Both the position numbers and the translations under genes were made by a program. From NCBI GenBank assembly GCA_001769125.1, contig MEOG01000097.1:1-64000 (forward strand): a DNA stretch of 64,000 nt, read 5' to 3'. Below, piece after piece: positions 25,637 through 35,178 of the stretch. Numbering within the stretch: the stretch's first letter is position 1; every line of letters starts with the position of its first letter. Source of the DNA: Bacteroidetes bacterium GWF2_35_48. GTDB taxonomy: Bacteria; Bacteroidota; Bacteroidia; Bacteroidales; GWF2-35-48. The notes beneath the pieces were generated by a model. The model worked only from the letters and a program-made list of their open reading frames with translations, was not told the origin of the DNA and searched no databases.

Positions 25637-26920
25637 ATGAGAAAAATTATTCTGATGACCACAATTGTGGTTTACATGTCAGTCCTACAAGCACAAAACT
25701 GGACACAATTAGCGTATTTCCTTACAGGGACAATGGAAATACCAACTATAAATTCCATGGTTGAATATAACGGGGATTTATATATTGGTGGTCATTTTGC
25801 CTCTGGTGGAGGAATTGTTGCATCCAATATAGCAAGATGGAATGGGACAAGTTGGTCTGCATTAAATAGTGGATGTGATGGAAAAGTAAATGCATTAGCA
25901 GTTTATAATGGAGAACTTTATGTCGGCGGTGATTTTGGTATTACTGGTGGAATCTCATCTCCTTATATGGCAAAATGGAATGGAAGCACTTGGAGTGAAG
26001 TTTCATTTTATAACCATAAAGTTAAATCACTAATTGTAAACAACAATGACTTGATAGTTGCAACGTCAGATAGCTATACTGCTTATAATATGTATGAATG
26101 GGATGGTTCAAACTGGACTCATTTTGGAGGCACTTATAAAGTTAGGGCAGACCAGTTGTGTGTACATGATAATGAACTTTACGTAGCAGGAGTATTCAAT
26201 GATACGTCACTAACAAATAATGATTTTTATGGTATAGCCAAATGGGATGGCTCAGGATGGATAGATATTACAGGTGTAACTGGAGGTACATCTAATAACT
26301 ATATGACTGCTTCATTGGTTTCTTATAATGGCTGCTTATATCTTTCAGGAAATTACATATATTCCTTGGGAGGAATAACAATAGACAACATTGCAAAATG
26401 GGATGGTGTATCATGGTCAAATGTTCCATTAGGTTCTTCTTCAACATCAATGTCATGCTTATTCTCACATTCTACTGGTTTATATTTTAGTTGTGTAGAA
26501 AATGAGGGTTATAGGAAGGTTGTCAAATGGAATGGGACAAGCTGGACTCCTATTTCTCAGGGTGGAATTAGTCTGGATGTCTGGATTTTTTTGTATTATA
26601 ACTCAAAACTTTTTACAGTAAATGGGAGCTCAAGTGGTCACAGTACAGTTAATTTTATTACGCCAAGTTCTTCTGATGTTGAAAGTAATGAATTATTAAA
26701 CTTTGTAGAGATTTATCCTAACCCCAGCAATGATTTAATAAACATTGGAGCAACATCAAATATTGATGAAATAAAAGTCTATAATGAACTTGGGCAGCTT
26801 TTATATTCATCAACCCCCAAAATTAAAAAAGTGTCAATTAAACTGGAGGGCAAAGGAGTATTCATTATTAAAATAACTTGTGGAAAACAGACCGGGATTA
26901 AGAAAATTGTGCTGGATTAG
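25637..26920 (+). CDS. T9SS-exported kelch/propeller-like surface protein
   Basis: 427 residues from the ATG at 25637, which opens a signal peptide (MRKIILMTTIVVYMSVLQAQ); the longer frame to 25472 reads through the nested hairpin. Residues 25-345 are repeats of about 45 residues with the pattern NGDLYIGGHF...IARWNGTSWSAL, a beta-propeller-type unit. Residues 355-427 are a type A T9SS sorting domain (VEIYPNPSNDLINI ... VYNELGQLLY ... GVFIIKITCGKQTGIKKIVLD split over the last 70 residues), so the protein should be exported by the host's T9SS and fixed to the cell surface. First gene of a pair. Cargo of the element; ligand unknown. Confidence 0.82.
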   Translation: MRKIILMTTIVVYMSVLQAQNWTQLAYFLTGTMEIPTINSMVEYNGDLYIGGHFASGGGIVASNIARWNGTSWSALNSGCDGKVNALAVYNGELYVGGDFGITGGISSPYMAKWNGSTWSEVSFYNHKVKSLIVNNNDLIVATSDSYTAYNMYEWDGSNWTHFGGTYKVRADQLCVHDNELYVAGVFNDTSLTNNDFYGIAKWDGSGWIDITGVTGGTSNNYMTASLVSYNGCLYLSGNYIYSLGGITIDNIAKWDGVSWSNVPLGSSSTSMSCLFSHSTGLYFSCVENEGYRKVVKWNGTSWTPISQGGISLDVWIFLYYNSKLFTVNGSSSGHSTVNFITPSSSDVESNELLNFVEIYPNPSNDLINIGATSNIDEIKVYNELGQLLYSSTPKIKKVSIKLEGKGVFIIKITCGKQTGIKKIVLD

Positions 26921-26953
26921 CATTTCAGACAAGAATAAGCAAATAAACCTTGT

Positions 26954-28072
26954 ATGGTTATGAAAAGTTCAATAGTGTATGCTGCCTTAATTTCAGTACT
27001 GGTTTTAATAAGCTGTAGTTGCAACAACAGCCCGACACCGGGTAATCTAAGCATGAATTCAGCAGATTCATCACAAATAAAACAGCAGAAAATTAAACAA
27101 GGCAATCAATTGCCTGACAAGAATAATAAAGCACTCAAAGCCTCAGCTAATGATCATGTGAATGTAGTTGATAGCACCGCTCCTATACTGGTGCTTTCAT
27201 CAAACCCAGCTACGGTAGTTAATGGAGTTCAAAAATATTACTTGTGGACAACAAGGAATAAATTCACATGTAATGGTTTTTGGAGTGCATCAGAAAAGCT
27301 TGTTGTTGATATAACAGGCCTTTCATCCATTAAATTGAAGTATATTACCTCTATTTCCATTAAATTAATTGACCCATTATCCCTAAATCATTTGCCAGAA
27401 CAGTCTCCTGCTAAAACAGGGCTAAACAAAATTGAGAAACAACTTGTAGGGTCATGGCAATTTAATGGTTATTGTTATAATGGTTGGAATTGGCTTGCAG
27501 AAGTATGTTTTAATAAATGGAATAATCAGCAGTCCCGCACTCATGAAATTGACAATGGCACATTATTTCAAGTCAGCGTAAGTCCAGATACATTAAAATT
27601 TATATTACAAGGCTCTGATGAGTCTCCAAGAATATATAAAAGGATAAAGGAAAACTCAGTGAAGCCTGAAAAAAAGGTGTCACAGGAAGTTACACACTTC
27701 ATGGATTCTTTAATTAAAAATGGTATAGATCCCGGTGTTGAAAGAGCAAGAGCCCTAAGAGATCGTATGGAGAATCCGGAGTCTTTTGCAGTTGACAAAA
27801 ACTATTATGGTAAGGCTTGGTCATATGATGCAACTGTATATGAGGAATTCACAAAAAGTCCATGTTATGGCAAAATTGGGTTCAGCCCGTGGCAGAAATA
27901 TGAGGACTTAAAAAAAGAGTATGCTGAGTGTGAAAAAGCATATTACAAAAACCTTGTCATAAAGATTATTGTTGTTACTGTTTTACTGGTGTTCTTAGGG
28001 CTAATGTTGTACTTCACAATAAGGAAGCACAGGAAGAAGAAAGGCATTGACAGTGGAGGTATTAACAAGTAG
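26954..28072 (+). CDS. Lipoprotein with C-terminal membrane helix, unknown function
   Basis: 372 residues. Lipoprotein signal with lipobox LISC near residue 22 (MVMKSSIVYAALISVLVLIS then CSCNN). The central part has a Trp-rich stretch (GSWQFNGYCYNGWNWLAEV near 168) and a helical region; near the C-terminus a strong hydrophobic segment (IIVVTVLLVFLGLMLYF, about 338-354) is followed by a basic RKHRKKKG end. A lipid anchor plus a C-terminal transmembrane helix in one protein is unusual. It lies 34 bp after the propeller gene, so both are probably made together. No family recognised. Confidence 0.7.
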   Translation: MVMKSSIVYAALISVLVLISCSCNNSPTPGNLSMNSADSSQIKQQKIKQGNQLPDKNNKALKASANDHVNVVDSTAPILVLSSNPATVVNGVQKYYLWTTRNKFTCNGFWSASEKLVVDITGLSSIKLKYITSISIKLIDPLSLNHLPEQSPAKTGLNKIEKQLVGSWQFNGYCYNGWNWLAEVCFNKWNNQQSRTHEIDNGTLFQVSVSPDTLKFILQGSDESPRIYKRIKENSVKPEKKVSQEVTHFMDSLIKNGIDPGVERARALRDRMENPESFAVDKNYYGKAWSYDATVYEEFTKSPCYGKIGFSPWQKYEDLKKEYAECEKAYYKNLVIKIIVVTVLLVFLGLMLYFTIRKHRKKKGIDSGGINK

Positions 28073-28504
28073 ATGCTGTACAGTAATACCAATTATGAAG
28101 TAGTGCATTGCACCCCCTGTCTTCATAAGCCCGGGCTTGATAACAAAACCGGCTTACCCCCCTTGTTTTATTTGGCAGACAAAACCTATTACAGCATAAC
28201 AAGAAAAGTTTTGTGGTACAGCTGCAACATATTCTTCTACCACGGTTTTACAAGCAGGTTGTTGAGGTATTGTACAATGTCATTTATACATCAACCCTTT
28301 ATTCATTTTAAGTATATAATAAGTCCATCTCAGGCATATTGGGGCAAGGCATATAAGTCTGAGATATTTTTACCAGTCCTTGCAGAAAAGTAAAATTAAT
28401 ATTAATCCGGTTTTTACAGGATGCATTGCAAAATACTTGCAAATCTGAGAAGAGTTTTTCTGAGAGATGGCAAGATCAGGAGGTTACAGAGGCAAGTCAC
28501 GTTT
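28073..28504. other. Gene-free right end of the element
   Basis: A 106-codon open frame that starts directly at the previous stop looks non-coding. The stretch contains a 12-bp palindrome AAGCCCGGGCTT (28127-28138), GTGGTA/TACCAC arms (about 28214 and 28238), an ATCAACCC copy (28289) and the right arm sites. Confidence 0.5.
28425..28444. promoter_or_regulatory. Putative integrase arm sites (right)
   Basis: ATTGCAAAAT (28425-28434) and ACTTGCAAAT (28435-28444) lie 10 bp apart, about 60 bp inside attR, and mirror the left pair. Confidence 0.5.
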
Positions 28505-28547
28505 TTCATAATCATGAGGTCGGCGGTTCAAGCCCGCCTCTCGCTAC
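28505..28547. repeat. attR: orphan 3' half of tRNA-Met
   Basis: 43 bp identical to 18669-18711. There is no tRNA 5' half in front of it, so it is the displaced chromosomal tRNA end. Confidence 0.9.
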
Positions 28548-28558
28548 ACTTGTAAAAT

Positions 28559-28593
28559 AAAGCCTTTCAGCGTTTTTTGTTGAAAGGCTTTTT
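28559..28593 (+). terminator. Original chromosomal tRNA terminator
   Basis: AAAGCCTTTCA (28559-28569) pairs perfectly with TGAAAGGCTTT (28581-28591), followed by T. It starts 12 bp after attR, just as the element's own hairpin starts 12 bp after attL. Confidence 0.75.
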
Positions 28594-28679
28594 AATTATT
28601 TGCACCAAGAATTGCATTATAAGATTTTTTGAAACTTTTTTGATTTTTAAAAATAAAAATAAAACGTTTACTTATTAAA

Positions 28680-28735
28680 GCAAGCCGATAAATTATGATA
28701 ATAAAAATATTCAAGGATGGAAATACGCGGCTTGC
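28680..28735. other. GCAAGCCG/CGGCTTGC inverted repeat upstream of rpsO
   Basis: Perfect 8-bp arms (28680-28687, 28728-28735) with a 40-nt AT-rich interior. It lies about 90 bp ahead of the rpsO promoter, so it is not in the S15 leader. The rest of the 28594-28822 gap shows no gene. Confidence 0.35.
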
Positions 28736-28822
28736 AGTATCTTCCTAATGCTGACTATATCTAAGCAGGGAGGGAACATAAAAATATTTACAAGAATAAA
28801 CTATGAAAAAATTCTTCTTTTA

Positions 28823-28852
28823 TTGTATATATCAAAATATTATATAATTTTG
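28823..28852 (+). promoter_or_regulatory. rpsO promoter
   Basis: TTG at 28823-28825, a 19-bp spacer, TAATTTTG at 28845-28852: an almost ideal Bacteroidota promoter. The leader before the rpsO start would be about 25 nt. Confidence 0.7.
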
Positions 28853-28883
28853 CAACTCATTTTTTTGTTAATTAAATTGTTTT

Positions 28884-29159
28884 ATGAAAAATTACCTTGA
28901 TTCAGAAAAGAAAAAAGAAATTTTCACCAAGTACGGGAAGTCTAATACGAACACTGGCTCTTCTGAGGGTCAGGTTGCTCTATTTTCCTACCGTATTGAT
29001 CATCTTACAAGTCATTTGAAGGTGAACAAGAAAGATTTCAGCACGCAGCGTGCATTAGTAAAATTAGTTGGTAAGAGGAGAAGATTGCTCAATTATCTAA
29101 AAGATAACAATATCGAAAGATACAGGGCAATTATTAAAGAACTCAACTTACGTAAGTAA
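28884..29159 (+). CDS. rpsO: 30S ribosomal protein S15
   Basis: 91 residues, normal length. Primary 16S rRNA binder in the small-subunit platform. The signature GSSEGQVALFSYRIDHLTSHL near residue 27 (seen as GSSEGQVALFS then RIDHLTSHL) and VGKRRRLLNYL near 62 are typical. Followed by pnp, the classic rpsO-pnp order, with a hairpin between them. Confidence 0.97.
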   Translation: MKNYLDSEKKKEIFTKYGKSNTNTGSSEGQVALFSYRIDHLTSHLKVNKKDFSTQRALVKLVGKRRRLLNYLKDNNIERYRAIIKELNLRK

Positions 29160-29163
29160 CATG

Positions 29164-29192
29164 GAAAAAGGCAATAGCAATTGCCTTTTTTC
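29164..29192 (+). terminator. Hairpin between rpsO and pnp
   Basis: AAAAAGGCAAT pairs with ATTGCCTTTTTT across an AGCA loop. It may end part of the rpsO transcripts or serve as an RNA-processing stem. Confidence 0.75.
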
Positions 29193-29240
29193 TTTATTAT
29201 TAAAGAGATACAAGATAAAAATAGATTTAAAAAAAAAATT

Positions 29241-31415
29241 ATGATGTTTAATGTAGTAGAAAAGAAAATTGAATTAAAAGATGGTCGGGTCATAACAATT
29301 GAAACCGGCAAATTAGCAAAACAAGCTGACGGAGCTGTTGTTGTAAAAATGGGTAAAACCATGTTATTGGCGACTGTTGTAAGCGCAAAAAATGCAAAAG
29401 AAGATGTAGATTTTATGCCACTTTCTGTGGAATATAAAGAGAAATTTGCCTCTGCAGGTCGTTTTCCCGGAGGTTTCATGAAACGCGAATCACGCCCATC
29501 TGAATATGAAATTCTTATTTCCCGCCTTGTTGACAGGGCACTTCGTCCGCTTTTTCCGGATGATTTCCATGCAGAAACTTTTGTTACTATAAATCTCATT
29601 TCGGCAGATAAAGACATTATGCCCGATGCGCTTGCAGGTCTTGCTGCGTCTGCAGCGCTTGCTGTTTCTGACATTCCTTTTAATGGTCCGATTTCAGAAG
29701 TAAGGGTTGCCCGAATCAATGGTGAACTGAAAATCAACCCTACTTTTACAGAAATGGAAAATGCTGATATTGACATCATGGTGGGCGCAACTTATGAAAA
29801 TATTCTGATGGTTGAAGGTGAAATGAGCGAAGTTTCCGAAGCTGAAATGCTTGAAGCTATCAAATTTGCTCATGAAGAAATTAAAAAGCATTGCAAAGTC
29901 CAGATGGAGCTTTCAGAGCAGTTAGGAAAAACAAAGAAAAGAGAATATTGCCACGAAACAAATGATGAAGAGTTAAAAAAAGAAGTTCATGCTTTTGCCT
30001 ATGACAAGGCATATAAAACAGCAATGCTTGGAAATCCAAACAAACATCAGAGGGCAGAAGCTTTTGAAGCTATTGAAGAAGAATTTCTTTCTAAATATAC
30101 CGAAGAAGAACGTGAAGAAAAAGAAAAACTCGTTAAAAAATATTATCACGATGTTGAAAAAGAAGCTGTAAGAAATGCTATTCTTAACGAAGGAATTCGT
30201 CTTGACGGAAGAAAAACAACAGACATCAGACCAATTGCAAGTGAAATTGATATTTTACCCGCAACGCATGGCTCTGCTCTCTTTACAAGAGGAGAAACAC
30301 AATCATTAACAACCATAACTCTTGGTACCAAACTCGATGAAAAAATTATTGACGAAGCTTTAATTCGGGGCAAAGATAAATTCACGCTGCATTACAATTT
30401 CCCACCATTTTCAACAGGTGAAGCAAGACCGGCACGCTCTCTCAGCCGCAGGGAAGTTGGTCATGGTAATCTTGCTCATAGGGCTTTGAAAAGAATGGTT
30501 CCCAAAAATTCTGATAATCCATATGCAATTCGTATCGTTTCTGATATTCTCGAATCAAACGGGTCTTCTTCTATGGCTACTGTTTGTGCCGGCACGCTCG
30601 CATTGATGGATGCAGGGATTAAAATCATACGTCCGGTTTCAGGAATTGCAATGGGACTTATAACTGATAGCACAGGCAGGTTTGCAGTATTATCAGACAT
30701 TCTGGGAGACGAAGACCACCTAGGAGATATGGATTTTAAAGTTACAGGAACCGTTAATGGTATTACTGCTACGCAGATGGATATTAAGGTTGATGGTCTT
30801 TCCTATGAAGTTTTGGCAAAAGCACTCGATCAGGCAAAAGCAGGCAGAGCTCATATTCTTGGAAAGATGATGGAAACAATCAGCGAACCCCGCGAAGATT
30901 ACAAACCACATGCTCCACGTATTGAAAAACTTATTATTGCAAAAGAATTTATTGGCGCAGTAATTGGTCCGGGTGGAAAAATCATTCAGGATATTCAGGC
31001 TAAAACAGGCACAACAATTACAATTGAAGAAGTTGGAAATACAGGTGTTGTTGAAGTTTTCGCAGAAGATTTAGAATCCATTCGCGCTGCTGTAAGCAGA
31101 ATCAAAGGAATTGTTTCTGTTCCTGAAGTCGGCGAGGAATATGTAGGTATCGTAAAATCAATACAACCTTATGGCGCATTTGTTGAATTCCTTCCAAATA
31201 AAGACGGATTGCTCCATATCTCAGAAGTTGACTGGAAAAGACTTCAAACAGTGGAAGAAGTTTTAAAAGAAGGCGATGAAGTAAAAGTACGGTTGATAGA
31301 TGTAGATAAAAAAACGGGTAAATATAAACTATCAAGAAAAGTTTTGCTTCCAAAACCCGCTAATTTCAATGAAGGGAAAAAAGAAGACAATAAAGAAGGT
31401 AATAAGGAAAATTAA
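29241..31415 (+). CDS. pnp: Polyribonucleotide nucleotidyltransferase
   Basis: 724 residues from the ATG at 29241 (an ATG at 29244 is equally possible; the open frame to 29181 runs back into the terminator hairpin). Phosphorolytic 3'-5' exoribonuclease of mRNA decay. Two RNase PH domains (about 5-140 and 325-540) with [11 protein letters not shown] and FTRGETQSL motifs, a KH domain (about 565-620, [13 protein letters not shown]) and an S1 domain (about 635-705, [16 protein letters not shown]), then an acidic-basic tail of Lys, Glu, Asn. Confidence 0.97.
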   Translation: MMFNVVEKKIELKDGRVITIETGKLAKQADGAVVVKMGKTMLLATVVSAKNAKEDVDFMPLSVEYKEKFASAGRFPGGFMKRESRPSEYEILISRLVDRALRPLFPDDFHAETFVTINLISADKDIMPDALAGLAASAALAVSDIPFNGPISEVRVARINGELKINPTFTEMENADIDIMVGATYENILMVEGEMSEVSEAEMLEAIKFAHEEIKKHCKVQMELSEQLGKTKKREYCHETNDEELKKEVHAFAYDKAYKTAMLGNPNKHQRAEAFEAIEEEFLSKYTEEEREEKEKLVKKYYHDVEKEAVRNAILNEGIRLDGRKTTDIRPIASEIDILPATHGSALFTRGETQSLTTITLGTKLDEKIIDEALIRGKDKFTLHYNFPPFSTGEARPARSLSRREVGHGNLAHRALKRMVPKNSDNPYAIRIVSDILESNGSSSMATVCAGTLALMDAGIKIIRPVSGIAMGLITDSTGRFAVLSDILGDEDHLGDMDFKVTGTVNGITATQMDIKVDGLSYEVLAKALDQAKAGRAHILGKMMETISEPREDYKPHAPRIEKLIIAKEFIGAVIGPGGKIIQDIQAKTGTTITIEEVGNTGVVEVFAEDLESIRAAVSRIKGIVSVPEVGEEYVGIVKSIQPYGAFVEFLPNKDGLLHISEVDWKRLQTVEEVLKEGDEVKVRLIDVDKKTGKYKLSRKVLLPKPANFNEGKKEDNKEGNKEN

Positions 31416-31431
31416 AAATAAACTAAGCACA

Positions 31432-31466
31432 AAAAAAGGCTGTCAATAAAAAGACAGCCTTTTTTG
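31432..31466. terminator. Bidirectional terminator, pnp/cysK
   Basis: AAAAAAAGGCTGTC pairs with GACAGCCTTTTTT across an eight-base loop, between the convergent pnp and cysK stops. A- and T-runs on both flanks suit both directions. Confidence 0.85.
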
Positions 31467-31467
31467 T

Positions 31468-32394
31468 TTATTCAAATCTAAATAAATCCGTACTCAGATA
31501 TCTTTCCCCTGTATCCGGTAAAATTACAACAATCAGCTTTCCCTTGTTTTCTTCCTTTAAAGAAACCTGCAAAGCCGCATACACAGCAGCTCCTGAAGAA
31601 ATGCCGCACAAAATGCCTTCTTCTTTTGCAAGACGCTTTGCTGTAGCTATTGCATCCTCATTAGAAACCGTAATAATTTCATCAATTATATTACGATTCA
31701 GAATGTCGGGAATAAATCCTGCGCCAATTCCCTGTATCTTATGCGGAGCAGCCTGCCCTCCTGATAGTACAGGAGAAGAAGCAGGCTCAACGGCAACAAT
31801 TTGTATTTCCGGTTTTCGTTGTTTGAAAACTTCAGAAACACCCGTAATAGTGCCGCCTGTTCCTACACCTGCAACAAAAATATCAACCTGCCCCTCTGTA
31901 TCGTCCCAAATTTCCTGTGCGGTTGTTTTTTTATGTATTTCAGGATTAGAGGGATTCTTAAATTGTTGAGGCATGTAAGATTTCGTATGCTTTTTTGTCA
32001 ATTCTTCTGCCCGGGCAATCGCACCTTTCATTCCCTCTGCAGCAGGAGTTAAATCTATTTCTGCGCCGAATCCCATGATAATATTTTTGCGCTCAATGCT
32101 CATGCTTTCAGGCATTGTAAGAATAAGCCTGTATCCTTTTACGGCGCAGGTCATCGCAAGTCCAATCCCTGTATTTCCACTCGTTGGTTCAATTATTACC
32201 GTATCAGAATTTATCAATCCGGCATCTTCAGCATCGCTAATCATTGCCCAGGCTATTCGGTCTTTTATGGAATTAGCAGGATTAAAAAATTCAAGCTTTG
32301 CAATTATTTTTGCTGCACTATTTTTCGCAATTTTGTTAAGATAAACCAAAGGTGTTTTTCCAATAAGACTGCCAATGTTTTCAGATATTTTCAT
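31468..32394 (-). CDS. cysK: Cysteine synthase A
   Basis: 308 residues, normal length. PLP enzyme making cysteine from O-acetylserine and sulfide. Visible: the PLP lysine in [12 protein letters not shown] near residue 43, the Asn loop [11 protein letters not shown] near 69, the phosphate-cup [11 protein letters not shown] near 176, and CGISSGAAV near 260. Transcribed alone. The cysK rather than cysM choice rests on the SIKDR and TSGNTG pattern. Confidence 0.93.
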   Translation of the reverse strand: MKISENIGSLIGKTPLVYLNKIAKNSAAKIIAKLEFFNPANSIKDRIAWAMISDAEDAGLINSDTVIIEPTSGNTGIGLAMTCAVKGYRLILTMPESMSIERKNIIMGFGAEIDLTPAAEGMKGAIARAEELTKKHTKSYMPQQFKNPSNPEIHKKTTAQEIWDDTEGQVDIFVAGVGTGGTITGVSEVFKQRKPEIQIVAVEPASSPVLSGGQAAPHKIQGIGAGFIPDILNRNIIDEIITVSNEDAIATAKRLAKEEGILCGISSGAAVYAALQVSLKEENKGKLIVVILPDTGERYLSTDLFRFE

Positions 32395-32445
32395 GGTAAA
32401 TTGCGCTTTAAATTAAACTGTTTAATTCGTAATTCTATTATCACT

Positions 32446-32883
32446 TCAATCCCTTTCTTCTCCATACAATACAAACTCAACAGACTTTTTAATTTTTTTC
32501 CTGAAAAAAAACAAAATCAGATAATAGAAAGCTGTTGCAGCAAGAGAAAATAAACCTGCGATAGCTTCATTACTAGTCAGGGACGTTGCAGCAAGAAGTG
32601 CAACCATAAGGACAACAAAAGGAATAAGATATCCAAAAAGAAGCGCCCTGTAACCAACCGACTGTTTCAGAGCAACAGTAACATTTTGTCCAACTTTAAT
32701 ATTAGGATATTTTCCTGATATTTCAATAATTTTAACTTCTTTGCTTCCTGCGCTACAAATACTTTTTGCGTTACAAGAACCGCATGCAGATTGAGGTTCA
32801 ATTACGACCTTCAGTCCGGTGTTATTTATCTCCGATACTACTCCTGCATGCTTAATTAATTCTGATTTTGAATTTTCCGCCAT
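32446..32883 (-). CDS. RseC/MucC-like membrane protein
   Basis: 145 residues. An N-terminal cysteine-rich part (CGSCNAKSICSAGSKEV near residue 35) and two central membrane helices (about 80-125). This is the SoxR-reducing/RseC family, linked in other bacteria to sigma-E control or to Rnf electron transport. No rnf or sigma genes are beside it here, so its partner is unknown. It is divergent to the RluA gene across 66 bp. Confidence 0.8.
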   Translation of the reverse strand: MAENSKSELIKHAGVVSEINNTGLKVVIEPQSACGSCNAKSICSAGSKEVKIIEISGKYPNIKVGQNVTVALKQSVGYRALLFGYLIPFVVLMVALLAATSLTSNEAIAGLFSLAATAFYYLILFFFRKKIKKSVEFVLYGEERD

Positions 32884-32949
32884 GTTGCAAAGGTATAAAA
32901 AGAAGCTGTTTCACAATAAATCAAAAATCATTTTTACCTTTGTTGCATT

Positions 32950-33825
32950 ATGAGTAAAAACGCATCAGATACCTTAACCGTAGACAAGCCCTGTGGTTTA
33001 ATGGAATTTCTTATTGAAAAAAATCCCGGAAAAAGCAGGACTAAAATCAAAGCTATTTTAGCAAAAAGAATTGTAGCCGTTGATGGGAAGGTTACAACAA
33101 AATTTGATTATCCTCTCGAAGCGGGACAAAAAGTGAGCATCGGAACTTTTAAAAATATTCAGGTTGAAGCCGGTGTAAAAATACTTTATGAAGATACCTG
33201 GCTGCTTGTTGTTAATAAACCTGCCGGTCTGCTTTCTGTTAGCAATCCCACAGAAAAAGATGAAACAGTGATGGCCTTTTTGTTAGATTATGTTAGAAAA
33301 AATAATCTGAAAGCAGGCATTTATGCTGTACACAGACTCGACCAGTTCACTTCCGGTATTATGATGTTTGCAAAAACAGAAGAAGTGCAGGGAATACTGA
33401 GAGACGCATGGAAAGAATATGTGGATGAACGCTGCTATTATGCAATTGTAGAAGGGTATCCAATGCCTGAAGAAGGAACATTTGTTTCGTGGCTTACTGA
33501 AAATTCTCAATACAAAGTTTATTCAACAAGACAATCAGAAGAAGCAAAAAAAGCAATTACTCATTATAAAGTTATTCAGAAAAACAAAAATTTTGCGCTT
33601 GTAGAAGTGAAATTAGACACAGGAAGAAAAAATCAAATTCGCGTACAATTCAGCGATGCCGGACATCCTCTTACAGGAGACAGAAAATATGGAGCAAGAA
33701 CCGACCCTTTCAAAAGACTCATGTTGCATGCTTTTTCACTTTCTTTTACTCATCCCATAACAAAAAAACGACTGTCGTTTGATACCGGAATTCCAAGAAA
33801 ATTCAGAGAGTTATTTGAAAACTAA
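32950..33825 (+). CDS. RluA-family RNA pseudouridine synthase
   Basis: 291 residues. N-terminal S4 RNA-binding segment (about 18-75, SRTKIKAILAKRIVAVDG) and a pseudouridine synthase domain. The catalytic motif near residue 127 reads HRLDQFTSGIM, so the catalytic Asp is kept while the common Arg after it is Gln. GRKNQIRVQFSDAGHPLTGD near 235 is typical. The target base in rRNA or tRNA cannot be told. Confidence 0.92.
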   Translation: MSKNASDTLTVDKPCGLMEFLIEKNPGKSRTKIKAILAKRIVAVDGKVTTKFDYPLEAGQKVSIGTFKNIQVEAGVKILYEDTWLLVVNKPAGLLSVSNPTEKDETVMAFLLDYVRKNNLKAGIYAVHRLDQFTSGIMMFAKTEEVQGILRDAWKEYVDERCYYAIVEGYPMPEEGTFVSWLTENSQYKVYSTRQSEEAKKAITHYKVIQKNKNFALVEVKLDTGRKNQIRVQFSDAGHPLTGDRKYGARTDPFKRLMLHAFSLSFTHPITKKRLSFDTGIPRKFRELFEN

Positions 33826-33861
33826 CAAGCTTTTTTTTAGCCGCATTGTTGTAAACTCCTA

Positions 33862-35178
33862 TCAAAAACGAAATTGCACTCTGCATGAAAATATATCATC
33901 TTGCAAATCTTTTGAAAAGCCACTCATTCCAGATTTTTCATTCATAGGATGATCGTAATACAAAACAACTTTCAGATGATTATTATAATAGAAAATATAA
34001 CCACAACCAAAAGTATCATAGCGGATATCTCCATTTCCAAAACCATTTGAAGCAAGCAAACTGCTGCCGGCAATTTTCACATTTGGATCATACCAGTCGT
34101 ATTTAAAAACGATCTGATGTTTTTTCTTAAAAGTATGTAGCAAATAAAAGTAAGCACCATCAAAATTTCTGGAATAAATTGAATCAGGATGGGAATTGCT
34201 CATCAAAGGTGGAGTACCGGGAGTAACAGATGAATGCAGCGTTGCAGACTGTGTGCCGAAAATATATTCTGCACGGATTTCAGTTTTTCCTAAACCGCTT
34301 TCATAAGCTAGCTGAATATCTGCTCCATAATAAACTCTTGGCGCCTTTTTTTCAATATTAGAAACCGAAGTATCTGCAAACATTATAAAATATCCCGAAT
34401 CATTTTTCATGGTTGTATGATTATAACGTGAGCCATTGCGAAATCCACCATTTAAATAAGATACGCCACCCGTTAAAAATAAATTATTATAAATTTCTGT
34501 TTTTCTTAAAGAAATTCGTGAAACAAAATCTTTATATTTATCAAAGTCTGCTTTACCAGTTAATCCTTGTCCATTAAAAAACCCTGCATCTACTTTCAGC
34601 TTATACCATTTACTGTTTTTATCCTGAGGTTCAAAAGAAATCATTGAACCTAAATCTCTTTCGCCATTCATAATTATTTGCGACATTCTGCCTCGTTCAG
34701 GAGTTTCTCTTGATGCCGATGAATAGTTTACCTCAAATCCAAAAGGCCGGTTAAACATTCCAACTGTTGCTACAAAATAATTTAATTTGTTTTCATAAAT
34801 ACGACCAAACATATCACGTATATTCACACCTTTTTCAGTACCGTCAAACTGTAATGCAAAATAAAATTTCTTAAAACCGCTTTCATTTAAGTTTTCATAA
34901 TCTGCACGAAGCCTTGCTCTTCTTAACATAAAACGATTATTTGTGTATTTTGAAAAATCACCGCCATTATAACTTGGTATTCCTGTAGAATCTGCATACT
35001 GAAATTGCGCCTGCAAATATCCGGTGAAAGATAAATTGCTATATTTATTTCTAATATGACATAAATCCCTGAACATACCCGTAGTGTCATCTAATCTGTA
35101 TGATTCAAGCTGCGCTAATGCCGGAGAAAAAGACAAGGTTATGAGCAAACCCAGAAAAAATAAGAATTTAATTTTCAT
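33862..35178 (-). CDS. Phosphate-selective porin O/P-like outer-membrane protein
   Basis: 438 residues. Signal peptide (MKIKFLFFLGLLITLSFSPALAQ), then alternating amphipathic beta strands with many aromatic girdle residues and a C-terminal strand ending in Phe (SCRVQFRF), as expected for a beta-barrel. Motifs such as RRARLRADYENLNESGFKKF and FNRPFGFEVNYSSASRETPE fit the OprO/OprP family. Specificity for phosphate is not certain; no phosphate regulon gene is near. Confidence 0.82.
   Translation of the reverse strand: MKIKFLFFLGLLITLSFSPALAQLESYRLDDTTGMFRDLCHIRNKYSNLSFTGYLQAQFQYADSTGIPSYNGGDFSKYTNNRFMLRRARLRADYENLNESGFKKFYFALQFDGTEKGVNIRDMFGRIYENKLNYFVATVGMFNRPFGFEVNYSSASRETPERGRMSQIIMNGERDLGSMISFEPQDKNSKWYKLKVDAGFFNGQGLTGKADFDKYKDFVSRISLRKTEIYNNLFLTGGVSYLNGGFRNGSRYNHTTMKNDSGYFIMFADTSVSNIEKKAPRVYYGADIQLAYESGLGKTEIRAEYIFGTQSATLHSSVTPGTPPLMSNSHPDSIYSRNFDGAYFYLLHTFKKKHQIVFKYDWYDPNVKIAGSSLLASNGFGNGDIRYDTFGCGYIFYYNNHLKVVLYYDHPMNEKSGMSGFSKDLQDDIFSCRVQFRF

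Larger units (their letters stand above)
18669..28547. mobile_element. 9.84-kb integrative element in tRNA-Met
   Basis: A perfect 43-bp direct repeat marks both ends: 18669-18711 (anticodon loop through the 3' end of the intact tRNA) and 28505-28547 (orphan tRNA 3' fragment). One repeat unit plus the interior is 9,836 bp. Inside are a tyrosine integrase next to the left end, a Sak4-like ATPase, a DUF3871 protein, a helicase-like protein, a small basic protein and a two-gene surface cargo, nearly all in one direction. Paired ACTTGCAAAT-type sites near both ends fit integrase arm sites. I see no structural phage gene, relaxase or type IV secretion gene. Host order before insertion would have been YD-repeat gene, tRNA, rpsO. 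Confidence 0.92.

Noticed and set aside
28073-28393. 106-codon open frame after the cargo lipoprotein
   Set aside because: Starts directly at the previous stop, odd composition, no domain, reads through palindromes; probably chance.
28505-28547. Second tRNA gene
   Set aside because: Only the 3' half is present; the sequence before it cannot form acceptor and D-arm.
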